From positions 119,883,547-119,947,546 of the forward strand of contig CM051455.1 in the NCBI GenBank assembly GCA_028274465.1: a stretch of 64,000 nt of DNA, written 5' to 3'. Source of the DNA: Plantago ovata. Lineage: Eukaryota > Streptophyta > Magnoliopsida > Lamiales > Plantaginaceae. The notes under the pieces were generated by a model. That model was not told where the DNA came from, searched no databases, and was given only the letters and a program-made list of their open reading frames with translations. The first letter of the stretch is position 1; each line of letters opens with the position of its first letter. Positions 1-10,577 of the stretch are shown piece after piece. Position numbers and translations under genes: made by a program.

Positions 1-126
1 AACCCCTCTAGTTAAAACAATTACAATTAAATCATATTTATATTCCAAATATAAATTTAATCCTCAAAATTTTCAAAAATTCAATTTTGGTCCAACCCGA
101 AAAAATATATATATATTAAAATACGT

Positions 127-255
127 GACGGGACCAAGTCCCGTCCCCTATCGTGCCTGCGGCACGCAAGCACGGGCGCCGCGCCCGGCGCCTGCGACGC
201 ACGAGCGCATGCATCCGCAGGCGCGGGCGCCTGCGTCCCGCAGGCGGCCGGTCCA
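127..255. repeat. GC-rich palindrome cluster in copia leader
   Basis: A very GC-rich block sits inside strongly AT-rich leader DNA. It contains nested inverted repeats such as GACGGGAC-CAA-GTCCCGTC (127-145) and several GCGCC/GGCGC and CCTGCGG/CCGCAGG pairs. The equivalent block in the other copy is 56871-57018. The element's own transcript should fold strongly here. Confidence 0.7.
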
Positions 256-340
256 ATATATATGTTTAATTTTTATTTTTTTTGAAAAATTATAAATTAT
301 AAATCATACAACATATATACGTACATACGTAATCAATTAA

Positions 341-356
341 CCTGGCTCCGATACCA
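341..356 (-). promoter_or_regulatory. Primer-binding site, initiator tRNA-Met type
   Basis: The minus strand reads TGGTATCGGAGCCAGG, one base from the TGGTATCAGAGCC complementary to the 3' end of plant initiator tRNA-Met. It lies one base after the LTR end. The single change (A to G) is not shared by the copy at 56696. Confidence 0.85.
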
Positions 357-357
357 C

Positions 358-2450
358 TATAAGAAAATATGGTCAGAGTTACCCCTAGGGTACGCAGCGG
401 AATTTCAAAAAAATTCTTAACATACAGGTTAATTGATTATGTATATGCCGTATATATTTAAACACGTCAATTAGAAGACTAACCTTACTTCCAAAGCAAG
501 CACAGCTTCCAAGTCTTCGTAATAATCCGGTGTATCTTCTCCTTCGTCGAAGTCGAAGATATCTGCAATACTCTGATGATCTGCAAGACAATAAGAGTTA
601 GTTTCCAGCTCCTAGAACCTCAACCTTGGTATCCACGGATGAACAACCTATCGAAAGAATGCTAGGATATTCTTTGTGTGACCAAGAAGATGGGGCGGCG
701 GTTTTCCTCCGGTAAGACGGGTGGCGCGCGTGGCTCATAGAGGAGAAGGGGGAGAGCTTTTATTTTCTCTAAGAAAACTGGGTATTCAACTGTGTGAATG
801 TCTATGAATGTCTATGTCAAAAGCTCTCTAATAGTCTACTATATATAGTAGTCAATAGAAGCCTAAAGCATAAGCAATTAGACTTCGTAAAGGAATAAGA
901 ATCTAATTCTTATCGCACTAGGAAACCAATTTCAAGTCTAGATTCATTCCCAATAAAATTAAAACTCAATCAGAAAAATCTAACTTATCCCTTGGACTTC
1001 TAATAGAGGAAGGAGTCGAACTCCTTCCCCTATACCATCTGCCCGCGCGCGCTCTTCATGGGTAATAGGTGGGTCCCGATTTTGGGACCCACTTATAGTT
1101 CTAAGGCAATTCAAACTCCAAGTAGATTTTTTCCATGTGCATATGTTAATTCTAAATTAACATATCCTTTCAAATCAAACCTCTATTATATTTCTAAAAT
1201 ATAATCTTTAATTGTATTTACATAAAATACAATTAATTAGCCAGTTCAATTAATAATTCCAAATCATTAATTGAGCCACTAAATATTATAATTAATTCCA
1301 AATCAATTATAATCCATCAATCACAATTAATTCCAAATCAATTGCGATTCCATCTTCAAGGATATTCTGATAAGCTGAATCACCACATAGTGTGACCCAT
1401 AGGGCCTCATTGTATTAAGCAAGTCCTAGACTAGGCAAAATGGAATTCCTAGACGGTTCTATTTGCAATATTAATACATGAGGACGTTTGAGAGGTTTTT
1501 CAAGGCAAACCCTTTCGTTGCGAAGTCTGTTGCGCTCAACGCGGCGATGGTAACGTCCCTTCATCTGACTGACTCGAATGCATCTAGGATCGATAATGTG
1601 TCTATCCCAATAATACATCCATGGGCGTCTCAGGGAGTTGCTTGGTTACGAAGATATACTTATGACCATCATAATATATCGATGCACTGGCCAGTGACTT
1701 TACCAACACAACTATGAAGACTATGAGTAGTACTCTCCTGTGCTACACATGAGAGATGAATCCTTCACAGAAACACTTATCATCCCCATTTGTATGTAGC
1801 CATAATCCTGGATCGTGTCTTAGGTCAACTACTTATTCAGAGCTGACATCGACGGGTCCACCAAGGATATGGGGCAACAAATGTGATGTAAAGTCCTGTA
1901 AGTCCAAAGGACGACTGGCATCACTTCGATAACTTACCGGTTCCCGTAGACACTTCGGTGTAGAGTATACATCGATGGGAGTGTCCGGTGGGTACTTCCA
2001 TTGTTCGATAATCATCCTTCGAACAACTATGCGTAGTTATGGGAACGTTTCTTGATTGTCCAACAATCCATTCCGTGGCCGTGGGATCGGCTCACACTTG
2101 CTCCAAAAAGTATAACCTCCACGCATACTAGTCTCAACTGGTTCATTCAGACCCCTACATCCGAGATGAACCTCGACTAGGGAGAGTTTGGGATAGATGA
2201 TAACTCACATAGCTCCCACTATCTGTGTGATCGGTCATCTATCCGAGGGGACATGTTTAATATCAATACAGACAGAAATAGAGATATGACATGCTGCATG
2301 CCTGGTGTAATATAAATATGAAAGCGATACTCAATAGTCAAAAACCAAACATATATTATATTACGTTGACATGTGTAATAGTACATATATGCCCTCTATA
2401 AGGGTTGCATGCCCTTAATAAGGACTGTCTCTAGGACATATACACTATCA
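358..2450 (-). repeat. 5' LTR of copia copy C'
   Basis: Read on the minus strand the LTR begins TGATAGTGTATATG and ends CTTATA just before the primer-binding site. The expected terminal CA has become TA; the copy at 54623-56694 ends CTTACA. The length is about 2.09 kb, long for a copia LTR. Small open frames inside it are chance. Confidence 0.85.
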
Positions 2451-2624
2451 GTTTTCTCTACTGCGGTTCACGAAGGCCTTTATAATAGGACGATGCATGT
2501 TAGGGTCTTATGGTTGTTTTCCCGAGTAATTATGTACCTAAGAGGCAACAAGTCTTCACCTTGCTTTGAGATTACTAAATGGCTAGGAAGGAGGTAGTGT
2601 GAGATTGTGTGATCCTTTGTTTGC

Positions 2625-2753
2625 AACCTATTCTTTCGAATAGGTTTGGGGAGGGGGTTACGCTATCATTAGACTTGTTTTTCAATTTTCAGTTGTGAGT
2701 ATATTTTCCTTTTTCGTAAAGTTTGCACTCCAACCTATTCCTTCGAATAGGTT
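2625..2753 (+). repeat. Pair of conserved 22-nt hairpins (A1)
   Basis: Two hairpins at 2625-2646 and 2732-2753 each have the stem AACCTATTC/GAATAGGTT. The loops differ (TTTC and CTTC). The same pair is found at the same place in A2, A3, A4 and A5. Confidence 0.8.
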
Positions 2754-3523
2754 TGGGGAGGTCGTTTGTGTGTCATTTTTGTTTCTTTTTCGTTGTGCTA
2801 CTGCTGGCTAAAAAATTGAAAAAAAAGAAAAAGAAAAATTCCAGAAAAAAGAAAAAAAACTGGAAAAGAAAAAAAAAAGAAAAGACCCCAAAAAAGCAAG
2901 GAAGGGTCCAAAAAAGAGCCAAAAAGCAGTTTAGCAAAGTGTTGTGTCTCATTTTTCAATTCTTGTAATGTTCGTAATCGAGTTGTAATTTTCGTCTTTT
3001 GTTTGTTTGAGTGTCATCTGTTCTAGACCACCCTCGTCCTGCCATTCAGGAAGTGGTGAATAGTTTAAGGCTTTGCTTGAGAGATGGGTAGAATAGGGGA
3101 GTGTTATCTTTTTAGGAAACCCTCCTTCGTTTGATGAGAGCCAGTATTGGTTCGACCTCTTTGAGGAAAAGTCTTAACTTGGTGAACATCAGTAAGTCCT
3201 CAGTTTCATAGGCACGGGACAACCATTCGTATTTTAACATGTTTCATTACGTCGTCACGGACTAGGTCCAGGTAGAGAATGTTACGAGAGACTATCTTAT
3301 CTTGACATAAGTGCTTATGTGAATGTGTATGAGTCAATCGAGGCATTCTTCAACCTATATTCAGGTTATGATTTGTATGGTTTTTGTTCATATGTTTTTT
3401 GATAGATTCAATAGATTAGTTCATTTCATTTGGCATGAGACTCCATTTTTGTGTTGCATTGTTTTTTGCATTATAGTCTAGCTTATTTGCTTGAGGACAA
3501 GCAAAGGTTCTGTTTGGGGAGTT

Positions 3524-4260
3524 TGATGAACGTGTATTTTACAATTTCATTCGAGTCTTTGTTCACCAATTTAGCTATCCTCTATGTTAATTTAGCTATA
3601 TTTTAGTGCATTTTATTAGAATAGTGTCACGTTTCTCTTTAGTTTGTATTTTACAGGTTTTGGGTGAAAAACGAGGTTTTCCGGGCAATTATATTGAAGT
3701 GGACGAGGAATTGGTGTTTCGAATGCCTTTTTGGAGTATCTAGAAGATTCCGGATAGGATTTCAAGTCTAGGGGTCGAGTCTGAAGGCTAAAAGGTCACT
3801 AGAAGGCAAAAACCGAGTCCGAAAAGGAAAAAAAAAATCCAAAAACGCGTCGAAAATGCGTCAATAGCCGACTGGAGGTCCCGGGCGATTCGCCCGGGAC
3901 GTGGGGCGAACCGCCCCACACCAGGCGATTCGCCCGGTGTGTGGGGCGACTCGCCCCACACCTGCCGAATACCTATATATAGTTGCTCAGTTTTCTGCGA
4001 TTTTCATAGTTTCTCAGACCTTTTCTCTCACCTTTCTCATTAGTTTTAGGTAGGAATTCTCCAGAGCCTGTTCTGGGGATTCTTAGCATAGGAGACACTT
4101 TTTCTTATCGTTTTGGAGCTTGTAAGATCGCGATTCTTCGGAGATTGACGACCTTTGTTAACATTGTATCTTACAGTTTTTCTATTCATATTTATTTATC
4201 TTTCAACATGTTTTCATTCAATCTTGCTATGATTTCTGTTGATTGCATGTCATCTATGAG
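3524..4260 (+). repeat. Truncated family A LTR (A1)
   Basis: It begins TGATGAACGTG and matches the complete LTR at 10578-11790 up to the sequence ATCTATGAG, then stops abruptly at about 4260. It contains a palindrome array (3878-3961) and a TATA box (CTATATATAG, about 3972-3981). The last roughly 475 bp of the LTR are missing. Confidence 0.85.
3878..3961. repeat. GC-rich palindrome array upstream of LTR TATA box (A1)
   Basis: Four head-to-tail short palindromes are present. The first is GTCCCGGGCGA-T-TCGCCCGGGAC. It is followed by GTGGGGCG-AAC-CGCCCCAC, a CACC-GGCGA/TCGCC-GGTG unit, and GTGTGGGGCGA-C-TCGCCCCACAC. The array ends about 12 bp before the TATA box at 3972. The surrounding LTR is AT-rich. 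Confidence 0.85.
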
Positions 4261-7200
4261 TAAAAATTCGAACAAGTTTTGCTACTTCCACAAATGCAAA
4301 GGGAATACCACCGATGAATGCATTAACCTCAAGACTGAGATAGAGAAGTTAGTACGCCGAGGGCAATTGGTCAATTACGTCCGTCAGGAGGAACCAGTTC
4401 ACCAATCCATTCATCATATCGCCCCCGAACCACGAAGGGAGCCTTCAGCTTTGCCACCTCCTGCCACCTCCTCCTCTGGAGGGCGAGCGACATCGGGATT
4501 TTGTAAGAGAAGCAAACTTCGAGAATAGGCCTATCCATGGGAGAATTCTTACTATCGCCGGAGGACCAGCGGGAGGAGATAGTCGCAAAGCAAGAGAAAG
4601 GACCACAAGCGACCTCACCGCAAGAGACCCCAAGTATGGACAAGTTGCCCCGAAAGGAACCAACATGATTTCTTTCGATGATAGTGAACTTCCTCTGAGA
4701 CATGCCGGAGGAGGGGACACTCAAGACCCAAGTGTTCCTCTGGTAGTGTCGCTCGACATTTTTTGCTTTGAAGTCCAAAGATACTAGTAGACACCGGGAG
4801 CTCATCCAATCTCATCTTTACAAGTACTCTAAAAATGATGAAAATTGACCCTAAGGAAGGATTAAAAGAAGTGGTGAGCGCCCTAGTAGGGTTCGGAGGA
4901 CAGCCCATAATGGCCCTCGAAAGCATGATCCTACCAGTATCCATGGGCAAGGATCCTTGCAGAGTAACAAAGTCGGTTACATTCTTGGTAGTTGACATTC
5001 CTTTCGACTATTATGTGGTGATAGGGCGACCCGCCTTATCTCAATTCAAAGCTGTTGTTTCAATCGTCCACAACCGCATGAAGTTTCCTTGCGACGATGG
5101 TGCCATAGGGCAAGTAATCGGGAACATAAGGGAGGTGTGGGTGTGTTATACTCTTTCCGCAAGTGTGACCTCGAGCGCACGTTTCGCCCTAGGAGACAGA
5201 TATCCGGAGGCAGGAGCAAATGCTTTTTACTCCATCCGAGCGACAAGGACTCGAAGGAAGTCGAAAAAACCTAGTCCGGCAGTAAGGCGAAGAAAAGCGG
5301 TCCAGAGGAAAGAACAAAGTTTAGCGGTGGTAGAGGTAAAAGAGCTCGAAGAGTACCAAGTAATTCCTCCCATCCCTCCGACCTCGAAGAAAAAAGCACT
5401 TTTTAAAGAGAACAAAATTGAAGTGAAAGAAGCATTGGAAGAAATTCAAGTGGTAGAAGGGTCTCCCGACAAGGTCACAAGGATAGGAACAGAGATGACC
5501 GCCGAGGTACGAATGAAAGTCATTCAATGCCTCAAGGACAACAATGACGTATTCGCGTGGAGTACGGAGGATCTGAAAGGAATCGACACTAGGGTCGCAG
5601 TTCGGCATTTGAACTTACATCCCAAAATCACCCATATTCGCGAGAAGCGAAGAGATTTCGGTCCGGAGGATAATGCCATCATTGAAGCCGAGGTCCAGAG
5701 GCTCTTGAAGGCGGGACACATCAAAGAAGTAAGATACTAAGATTGCGTTTGCAATGTGGTCCTAGTAGAGAAAGGCGAAGGGAAATGTAGAATGTGAAAC
5801 AATTTCACTCGCCTTAACAAGTTTTGTCCGAAGGATCCTTATCCCCTTTCTAGGATTGATCAACTTGTGGATTCCACCGCCGGATGTGCACTACTTAGCT
5901 TCATGGATGCCTACCAAGGATTTTATCAAATCAAGATGGCAAGGGACGACGTACCAAAGACAGCCTTCTTTGCCAATGGCAATGTCTACTGCTTCAACGT
6001 CATGCCCTTCGGACTCAAAAACGCGGGGGCCACCTACGAACGCCTAGTGAACAAGATGTTCAAGGACGAGATAGGCAAACATGGAAGTTTATGTCGACGA
6101 CATGCTAGTGAAAAGCAAGAAGGAAAATCAACACGTCGAGCACCTTAATAAGTGCTTCGCGGTCCTGAGGAAATATGGCATGAAGCTTAATCCGACAAAG
6201 TGCACATTTGTTGTCTGGGGAGGCAAGTTCCTTGGTTACTTGGTGACCGAAAGGGGAATTGAAGCAAATCCAGAAAAGATCAAAGCCATACTTGACCTTC
6301 CGCAGCCAAAGACACTCAATGAGGTACAACAATTGGTTGGGAAATCCATCGACCTAAGCCGTTTTATCTCAAGATCGACCGAAAGAGAATCTACCTTTCT
6401 TCTAGGTCCTGAGGAAGAGTAATCAGTTCGAATGGACAAAGGAATGCGAAGAAGCCTTTGAGAAACTGAAGCAATACTTGTTGTCGCCACTTTTGTTGTC
6501 CAAGACGGTCGACGGAGAACCATTATATCTCTACCTTGCGACCACTCCGAAGGCAATAAGTTCCGTCCTGGTACGGATCCAAGGAATGATCATATGCCGA
6601 TTTATTATTTGAGCAAAGCACTCAAAGGTGCGGAGACGAGATATTTAGACATTGAAAGGTTGTCATTTGCCTTGGTCTACACCGCATGGAGGCTCAAACC
6701 ATACTTTGGTGCACACAAAGTGATTGTCTTAACAAGCCAACCTCTCAAGCAAGTCCTAGGGTGAATAGAAATGAGCGGAAGACTAGCAAGATGGGCGATC
6801 AAGCTTAGTGAGTTCAACATCGAATGCCAAGCTCCATTAGCCAAAAAAGCTCAAGTCCTAGCGGATTTCTTGGCCGAGTATCCCGCCAAGGACCCTATGG
6901 ACGTCGACCCAAAGGAAGCACAATCTGATTCAGCTATGATGATCGACTCCCAAGGACCTCAAGTCAGTGAACATTTCAAAGCTCTAGAAGCGGCATTGAA
7001 GGGATTAAAGAAACTAGCCCAAGCTAGTCGGGAAATTGATATGTCCAATGCCGAAGACGCCATGCTTTATCGCCCTGAGACCAATGACCAAAGGAAAGAG
7101 TACACACCCAGCCACATGTTCCTTCTCAATGATGTGGCGATGGAAGAAGCAAATTCTCAGATTGTCATCCAAGGACCAAAATCCGGAACGGAGGTTCCGG

Positions 7201-7729
7201 AGGAAGCAGAAAAAGGTCCGGAGGAGACAGTAAAGGGTCCGAAGGAACCAGTTCTAGAAATAATGCTCCCCGAACCAAATGATCCAAAAGATCATGGAGA
7301 TGTTTGGATTTTACAAGTTGATGGTTCGTCTTACGGGAGGTCCGGAGGAATTGGAATCTACCTCAGGAGTCCCGGAGGAGCTGACTTAGAATACGCCGTG
7401 ACCTTAGGCTTTTCGGTCTCAAACAATGAAGCTGAATATGAAGCGATTTTGATCAGTCTCCGGATGGACAAAGCACTTCAAGTGAAGAAAGTCAAGCTTT
7501 TTACCGACACACAATTGGCCGAGAGGTAGTTGGCCGGAGCATTCAAAGCGAAGAAGGGCTCCTTGCTAGAGTACAAGGACGCTATCAAGAAGAAATGGCA
7601 CAATTTGAAGAATGCCAAGTAGAGAAATTGCAAGAGAACTCAATGGTATGGTGGATACTTCTGAAGATGGAGCTTTCGTCCATCGCAAGTTCTCAAAAAA
7701 GTGCGCAAGGCATGTTCACTATTGATACA
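4261..7729 (+). pseudogene. Tat-lineage Ty3/gypsy polyprotein fragment (end of gag, PR, RT, RNase H, aRNH)
   Basis: The order is as follows. The end of gag (4261-4400) has a C-F-H-K motif. A protease carries L-V-D-T-G-S at about 4782. Reverse transcriptase covers about 5560-6250 with the MPFGLKNAG block and the catalytic YVDD at about 6087. RNase H and connection cover about 6340-6890. A second, archaeal-type RNase H (DGSS...GGIG...SNNEAEYEA) covers about 7290-7640. An extra aRNH after RNase H is the hallmark of the Tat lineage (Ogre, Retand, Tat). In-frame stops at about 5738 and 5797, a frameshift near 6078 and later stops show it is dead. Integrase is missing. It aligns throughout with the Tat element at 47150-50377. 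It starts inside a broken family A LTR and ends at the next family A LTR. Confidence 0.85.
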
Positions 7730-8930
7730 TGATGAACGTGTATTTTACACTTTCATTCGAGTCTTTTTCACCAATTTAGCTATCCTCTATGTTAATTTAG
7801 CCTATATTTTAGTGCATTTTATTAGAATAGTGTCACGTTTCCCTTTAGTTTGTATTTTACAGGTTTTGGGTGAAAACCGAGGTTTTCCGGGCAATTATAT
7901 TGAAGTAGACAAGGAATTGGTGTTCCGAAGGCCTTTTTGGAGTATCTAGAAGATTCTGGATAGGATTTGAAGTCTAGGGGTCGAGTTTGAAGGCTAAAAG
8001 GTCACTAGAAGGCTAAAACCGAGTCCGAAAAGGAAAAGAAATCCAAAAACGCGTCGAATACGCGTAAATAGCCGACTGGAGGTCCCGGGCGAGTCGCCCG
8101 GGACGTGGGGCGATTCGCCCCCCACCAGGCGATTCGCCCGGTGTGTGGGGCGACTCGCCCCACACCTGCCGAATCACTATATAGTTGCTCAGTTTTCTCC
8201 GTTTTTCATACTTTCTCAGACCTTTTCTCTCACCTTTCTCATTAGTTTTAGGTAGGAATTCTCCAGAGTATGTTCTGGGGATTCTTAGCTTAGGAGATAC
8301 TTTTTCTTATCGTTTTGGGGATTGTAAGATCGCGATTCTTCGGAGATTGACAACCTTCGGTAACATTGTACCTTACAATTTTTCTATTCATATTTATTTA
8401 TCTTTCAACATGTTTTCATTCAATCTTGCTATGATTTCTGTTGATTGCATGCCATCTATGAGTAGCTAAATTTATCGTTGGTGATAGTATGTGATTTCTT
8501 AGCGAAGGGTTAATAATTATGCATGATGGCTGTAAAGCGAATTAGACTTTGAGTTATTTCTTTATTTCTTTGATCTATCTAAAACCTCTATCTTCGTAGT
8601 GTTGAATTATAACGAACACAATTGGACAATTCATTGATCAAAGATCTCTATGCAAAACGATCGGGTACTTCATGCATGATTATTAACTTGCTATGCTTTG
8701 AATGATCATACTATCACTAACCTCCATTATCCGATAAGAAAAACCTTTGCTAAATAGTTTGTTGATTTTATATTCTTAAGTTAGATTAGATAAAGCTAGT
8801 TATAGTCCTTAGAGATCAACACTCGAGGTTATTTTACTGCTATACTACGGTTTTCGTTGTAGTTGTGAATTGCCTTTGGCTAAATACAAATTTATTTGAT
8901 TAATTAGAATCTGACAAATTCCGGTTCATT
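7730..8930 (+). repeat. 5' LTR of A2
   Basis: It begins TGATGAACGTG and runs to CCGGTTCATT, where the 3' LTR continues ACTTTCATCA but this copy jumps into gag sequence. It contains a palindrome array (8082-8165) and a TATA box immediately after it. Confidence 0.85.
8082..8165. repeat. GC-rich palindrome array upstream of LTR TATA box (A2 5' LTR)
   Basis: Same architecture as 3878-3961: GTCCCGGGCGA/TCGCCCGGGAC, then three GGGCGA/TCGCCC-type units, with small differences such as GAGTC for GATTC in the spacer. The stems stay complementary while the spacer base changes. Confidence 0.8.
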
Positions 8931-8932
8931 TC

Positions 8933-9019
8933 CATTTGATACTGGATAACATTAGTGGCAATGCTCTCCTGTCTGACATGTGGAGGGACTATTATGGGGA
9001 TTTCAATCCCGATAATTAG
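8933..9019 (+). pseudogene. gag C-terminal remnant (A2)
   Basis: Twenty-eight codons ending in TAG encode LDNISGNALLSDMWRDYYG and a short tail. They match the C-terminus of the gag remnant in A3 (end at 14875). They are joined straight to the LTR by the deletion. Confidence 0.7.
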
Positions 9020-10577
9020 TCTTTTCACATGTCAGCTCTCAGCCGACCGAGGCCAAACCGTTCGGTAACATCTAGTATCACTTTTTATTTACTCATTCTC
9101 TTTTGCTAGGGACTAGCTTAAGTTTCATGAGGGGGATGGGATGTGAACCATGATGTTAAGTATTGTTTGGCTTTGTGATGTTGAGTATGGTATCTTTTTT
9201 CTGTTTGCATTTGCACGTTTACCGCTTTCTTAGTATTTAGTTGCATACACTACATTCATCCTAGTATAGATTTGCATGTTTTCATGTGGAGTTTATTGCC
9301 AAATGTTTTGAACTTTTTTATTGGGTAGATTAACTAATTATGACATTAATCATATGCTTCATCTCTATGAATATGTTTGAGGTTTTTTTCGCTTGGCCTG
9401 TCACATTTATGTTTGCACTTAGTTAAGCTTGGTAGTCTCGACATCACTTAGTGGTGTTTTCTCTACTGCGGTTCACGAAGGCCTTTATAATAGGATGATG
9501 CATGTTAGGATCTTATGGTTGTTTTCCCGAGTAATTATGTACCTAAGAGGCAACGAGTCTTCACCTTGCTTTGAGATTGCTAAATGCCTAGGAAGGAAGT
9601 AGTGGGAGATTGTGTGATCCTTTGTTTGCAACCTATTCTTTCGAATAGGTTTCGGGAAGGGGTTACGCTATCGTTAGACTTGTTTTTTTTCGATTTTTAG
9701 TGTGTATTGTGAGTTTATTTTCCTTTTTCGTAAAGTTTGTACTCCAACCTATTCTTTCGAATACGTTTGGGGAGGTCGTTTGTGAGTCATTTCAATTTCT
9801 TTTTCGTTGTGCTACTGCTGGCTAAAAAAAAGGAGAAAAAGAAACATTCCAGAAAAAAAAGGAGAAAAAGAAACATTCCAGAAAAAAAAAGAGAAAAAAA
9901 TCTGGAAAAGAAAAAAAGAAGAAAAAAAAAAAAAAAATACCCCCAAAAAGCAAGGGTCCAAAAAAAATAGCCAAAAAGCAGTTTAGCAAAGTTCTTGTCT
10001 CGTTTTCCAATTCATGTAATGTTCGTAATCGAGTTGTAATTTTTTGTCTTTTGTTTTGTTTGAGTGTTATCTGTTCTAGACCACCCTCGTCCTGCCATTA
10101 AGGAAGTGGTGTATAGCTTAAGGCTTTGCTTGAGAGATGGGAAGAATAGGGGAGAGTTATCTTTTTTAGGGAACCCTCCTTCGTTTGATGAGAGCCAGTA
10201 CTGGTTCGACCTCTTTGAGGAAAAGTCTTAACTTGGTGAACAGCAGTATGTCCTCAGTTTCATAGGCACGGGACAACCATTCGTATTTTAACATGTTTCA
10301 TTACGTCGTCACTGACTAGGTCCAGGTAGAGGATGTTACGAGAGACTATCTTGCTTGACATAAGTGCTTATGTGAATGTGTATGAGTCAATCGAGGCATT
10401 CTTCAACCTATATTCATGATATGATTTGTATGGTTTTTGTTCATATGTTTTTTGATAGATTCAATAGATTAGTTCATTTCATTTGGCATGAGACTCCATT
10501 TTTTGTGTTGCATTGTTTTTTGCATTAGAGTCTAGCTTCGTTGCTTGAGGACAAGCAAAGGTTCGGTTTGGGGAGTT
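9020..10577 (+). other. 3' non-coding region of A2
   Basis: There is no gene here. Landmarks in order are a GCTAG-GGA-CTAGC hairpin (about 9104-9117), two hairpins with the AACCTATTC stem (9630-9651 and 9746-9767, the second with one stem mismatch), an A-rich purine tract (about 9823-9970), the TTGCTTG-AGGA-CAAGCAA hairpin (10541-10558) and the polypurine tract just before 10578. The frames in the purine tract are low complexity. Confidence 0.75.

Larger units (their letters stand above)
1..2450 (-). mobile_element. Ty1/copia LTR retrotransposon, partial (leader and 5' LTR), copy C'
   Basis: This is the 5' end of a copia element lying on the minus strand; gag-pol would lie beyond the left edge. 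It is the reverse complement, at roughly 95% identity by eye, of the 5' LTR and leader at 54623-57150. It consists of untranslated leader (1-340), an initiator-Met primer-binding site and a complete LTR. It is inserted into the 3' non-coding region of a family A element: the flank at 2451 resumes at the sequence that is uninterrupted at about 9463. The target duplication cannot be checked because the other end is outside the window. Confidence 0.85.
2451..4260 (+). mobile_element. Family A LTR element, 3' remnant (A1)
   Basis: This plus-strand remnant holds the 3' non-coding region (2451-3523) and a truncated 3' LTR (3524-4260). Shared landmarks with the complete copies are a pair of AACCTATTC/GAATAGGTT hairpins, a purine-rich tract (about 2809-2925), an 18-nt hairpin at 3487-3504 and the polypurine tract TTTGGGGAGTT directly before the LTR. 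The 5' part is interrupted by copia C' and the LTR is broken at about 4260, where Tat pol sequence begins. No protein is encoded; the short lysine-rich frame in the purine tract is low complexity. Confidence 0.8.

Noticed and set aside
1415..1717. Small frames in the copia LTRs (repeated at 55246-55635)
   Set aside because: They occur on both strands in both LTR copies, with no family match. They are chance frames.
2723..2968. Lysine-rich open frames in A-rich tracts (also about 9737-9970, 13835-14155, 29646-29892 and 62564-62819)
   Set aside because: Low-complexity purine or pyrimidine tracts of the element 3' regions. Composition alone keeps them open and they differ between copies.
3878..3961. 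CRISPR-like array
   Set aside because: Palindromes are back to back without unique spacers, in a plant LTR.
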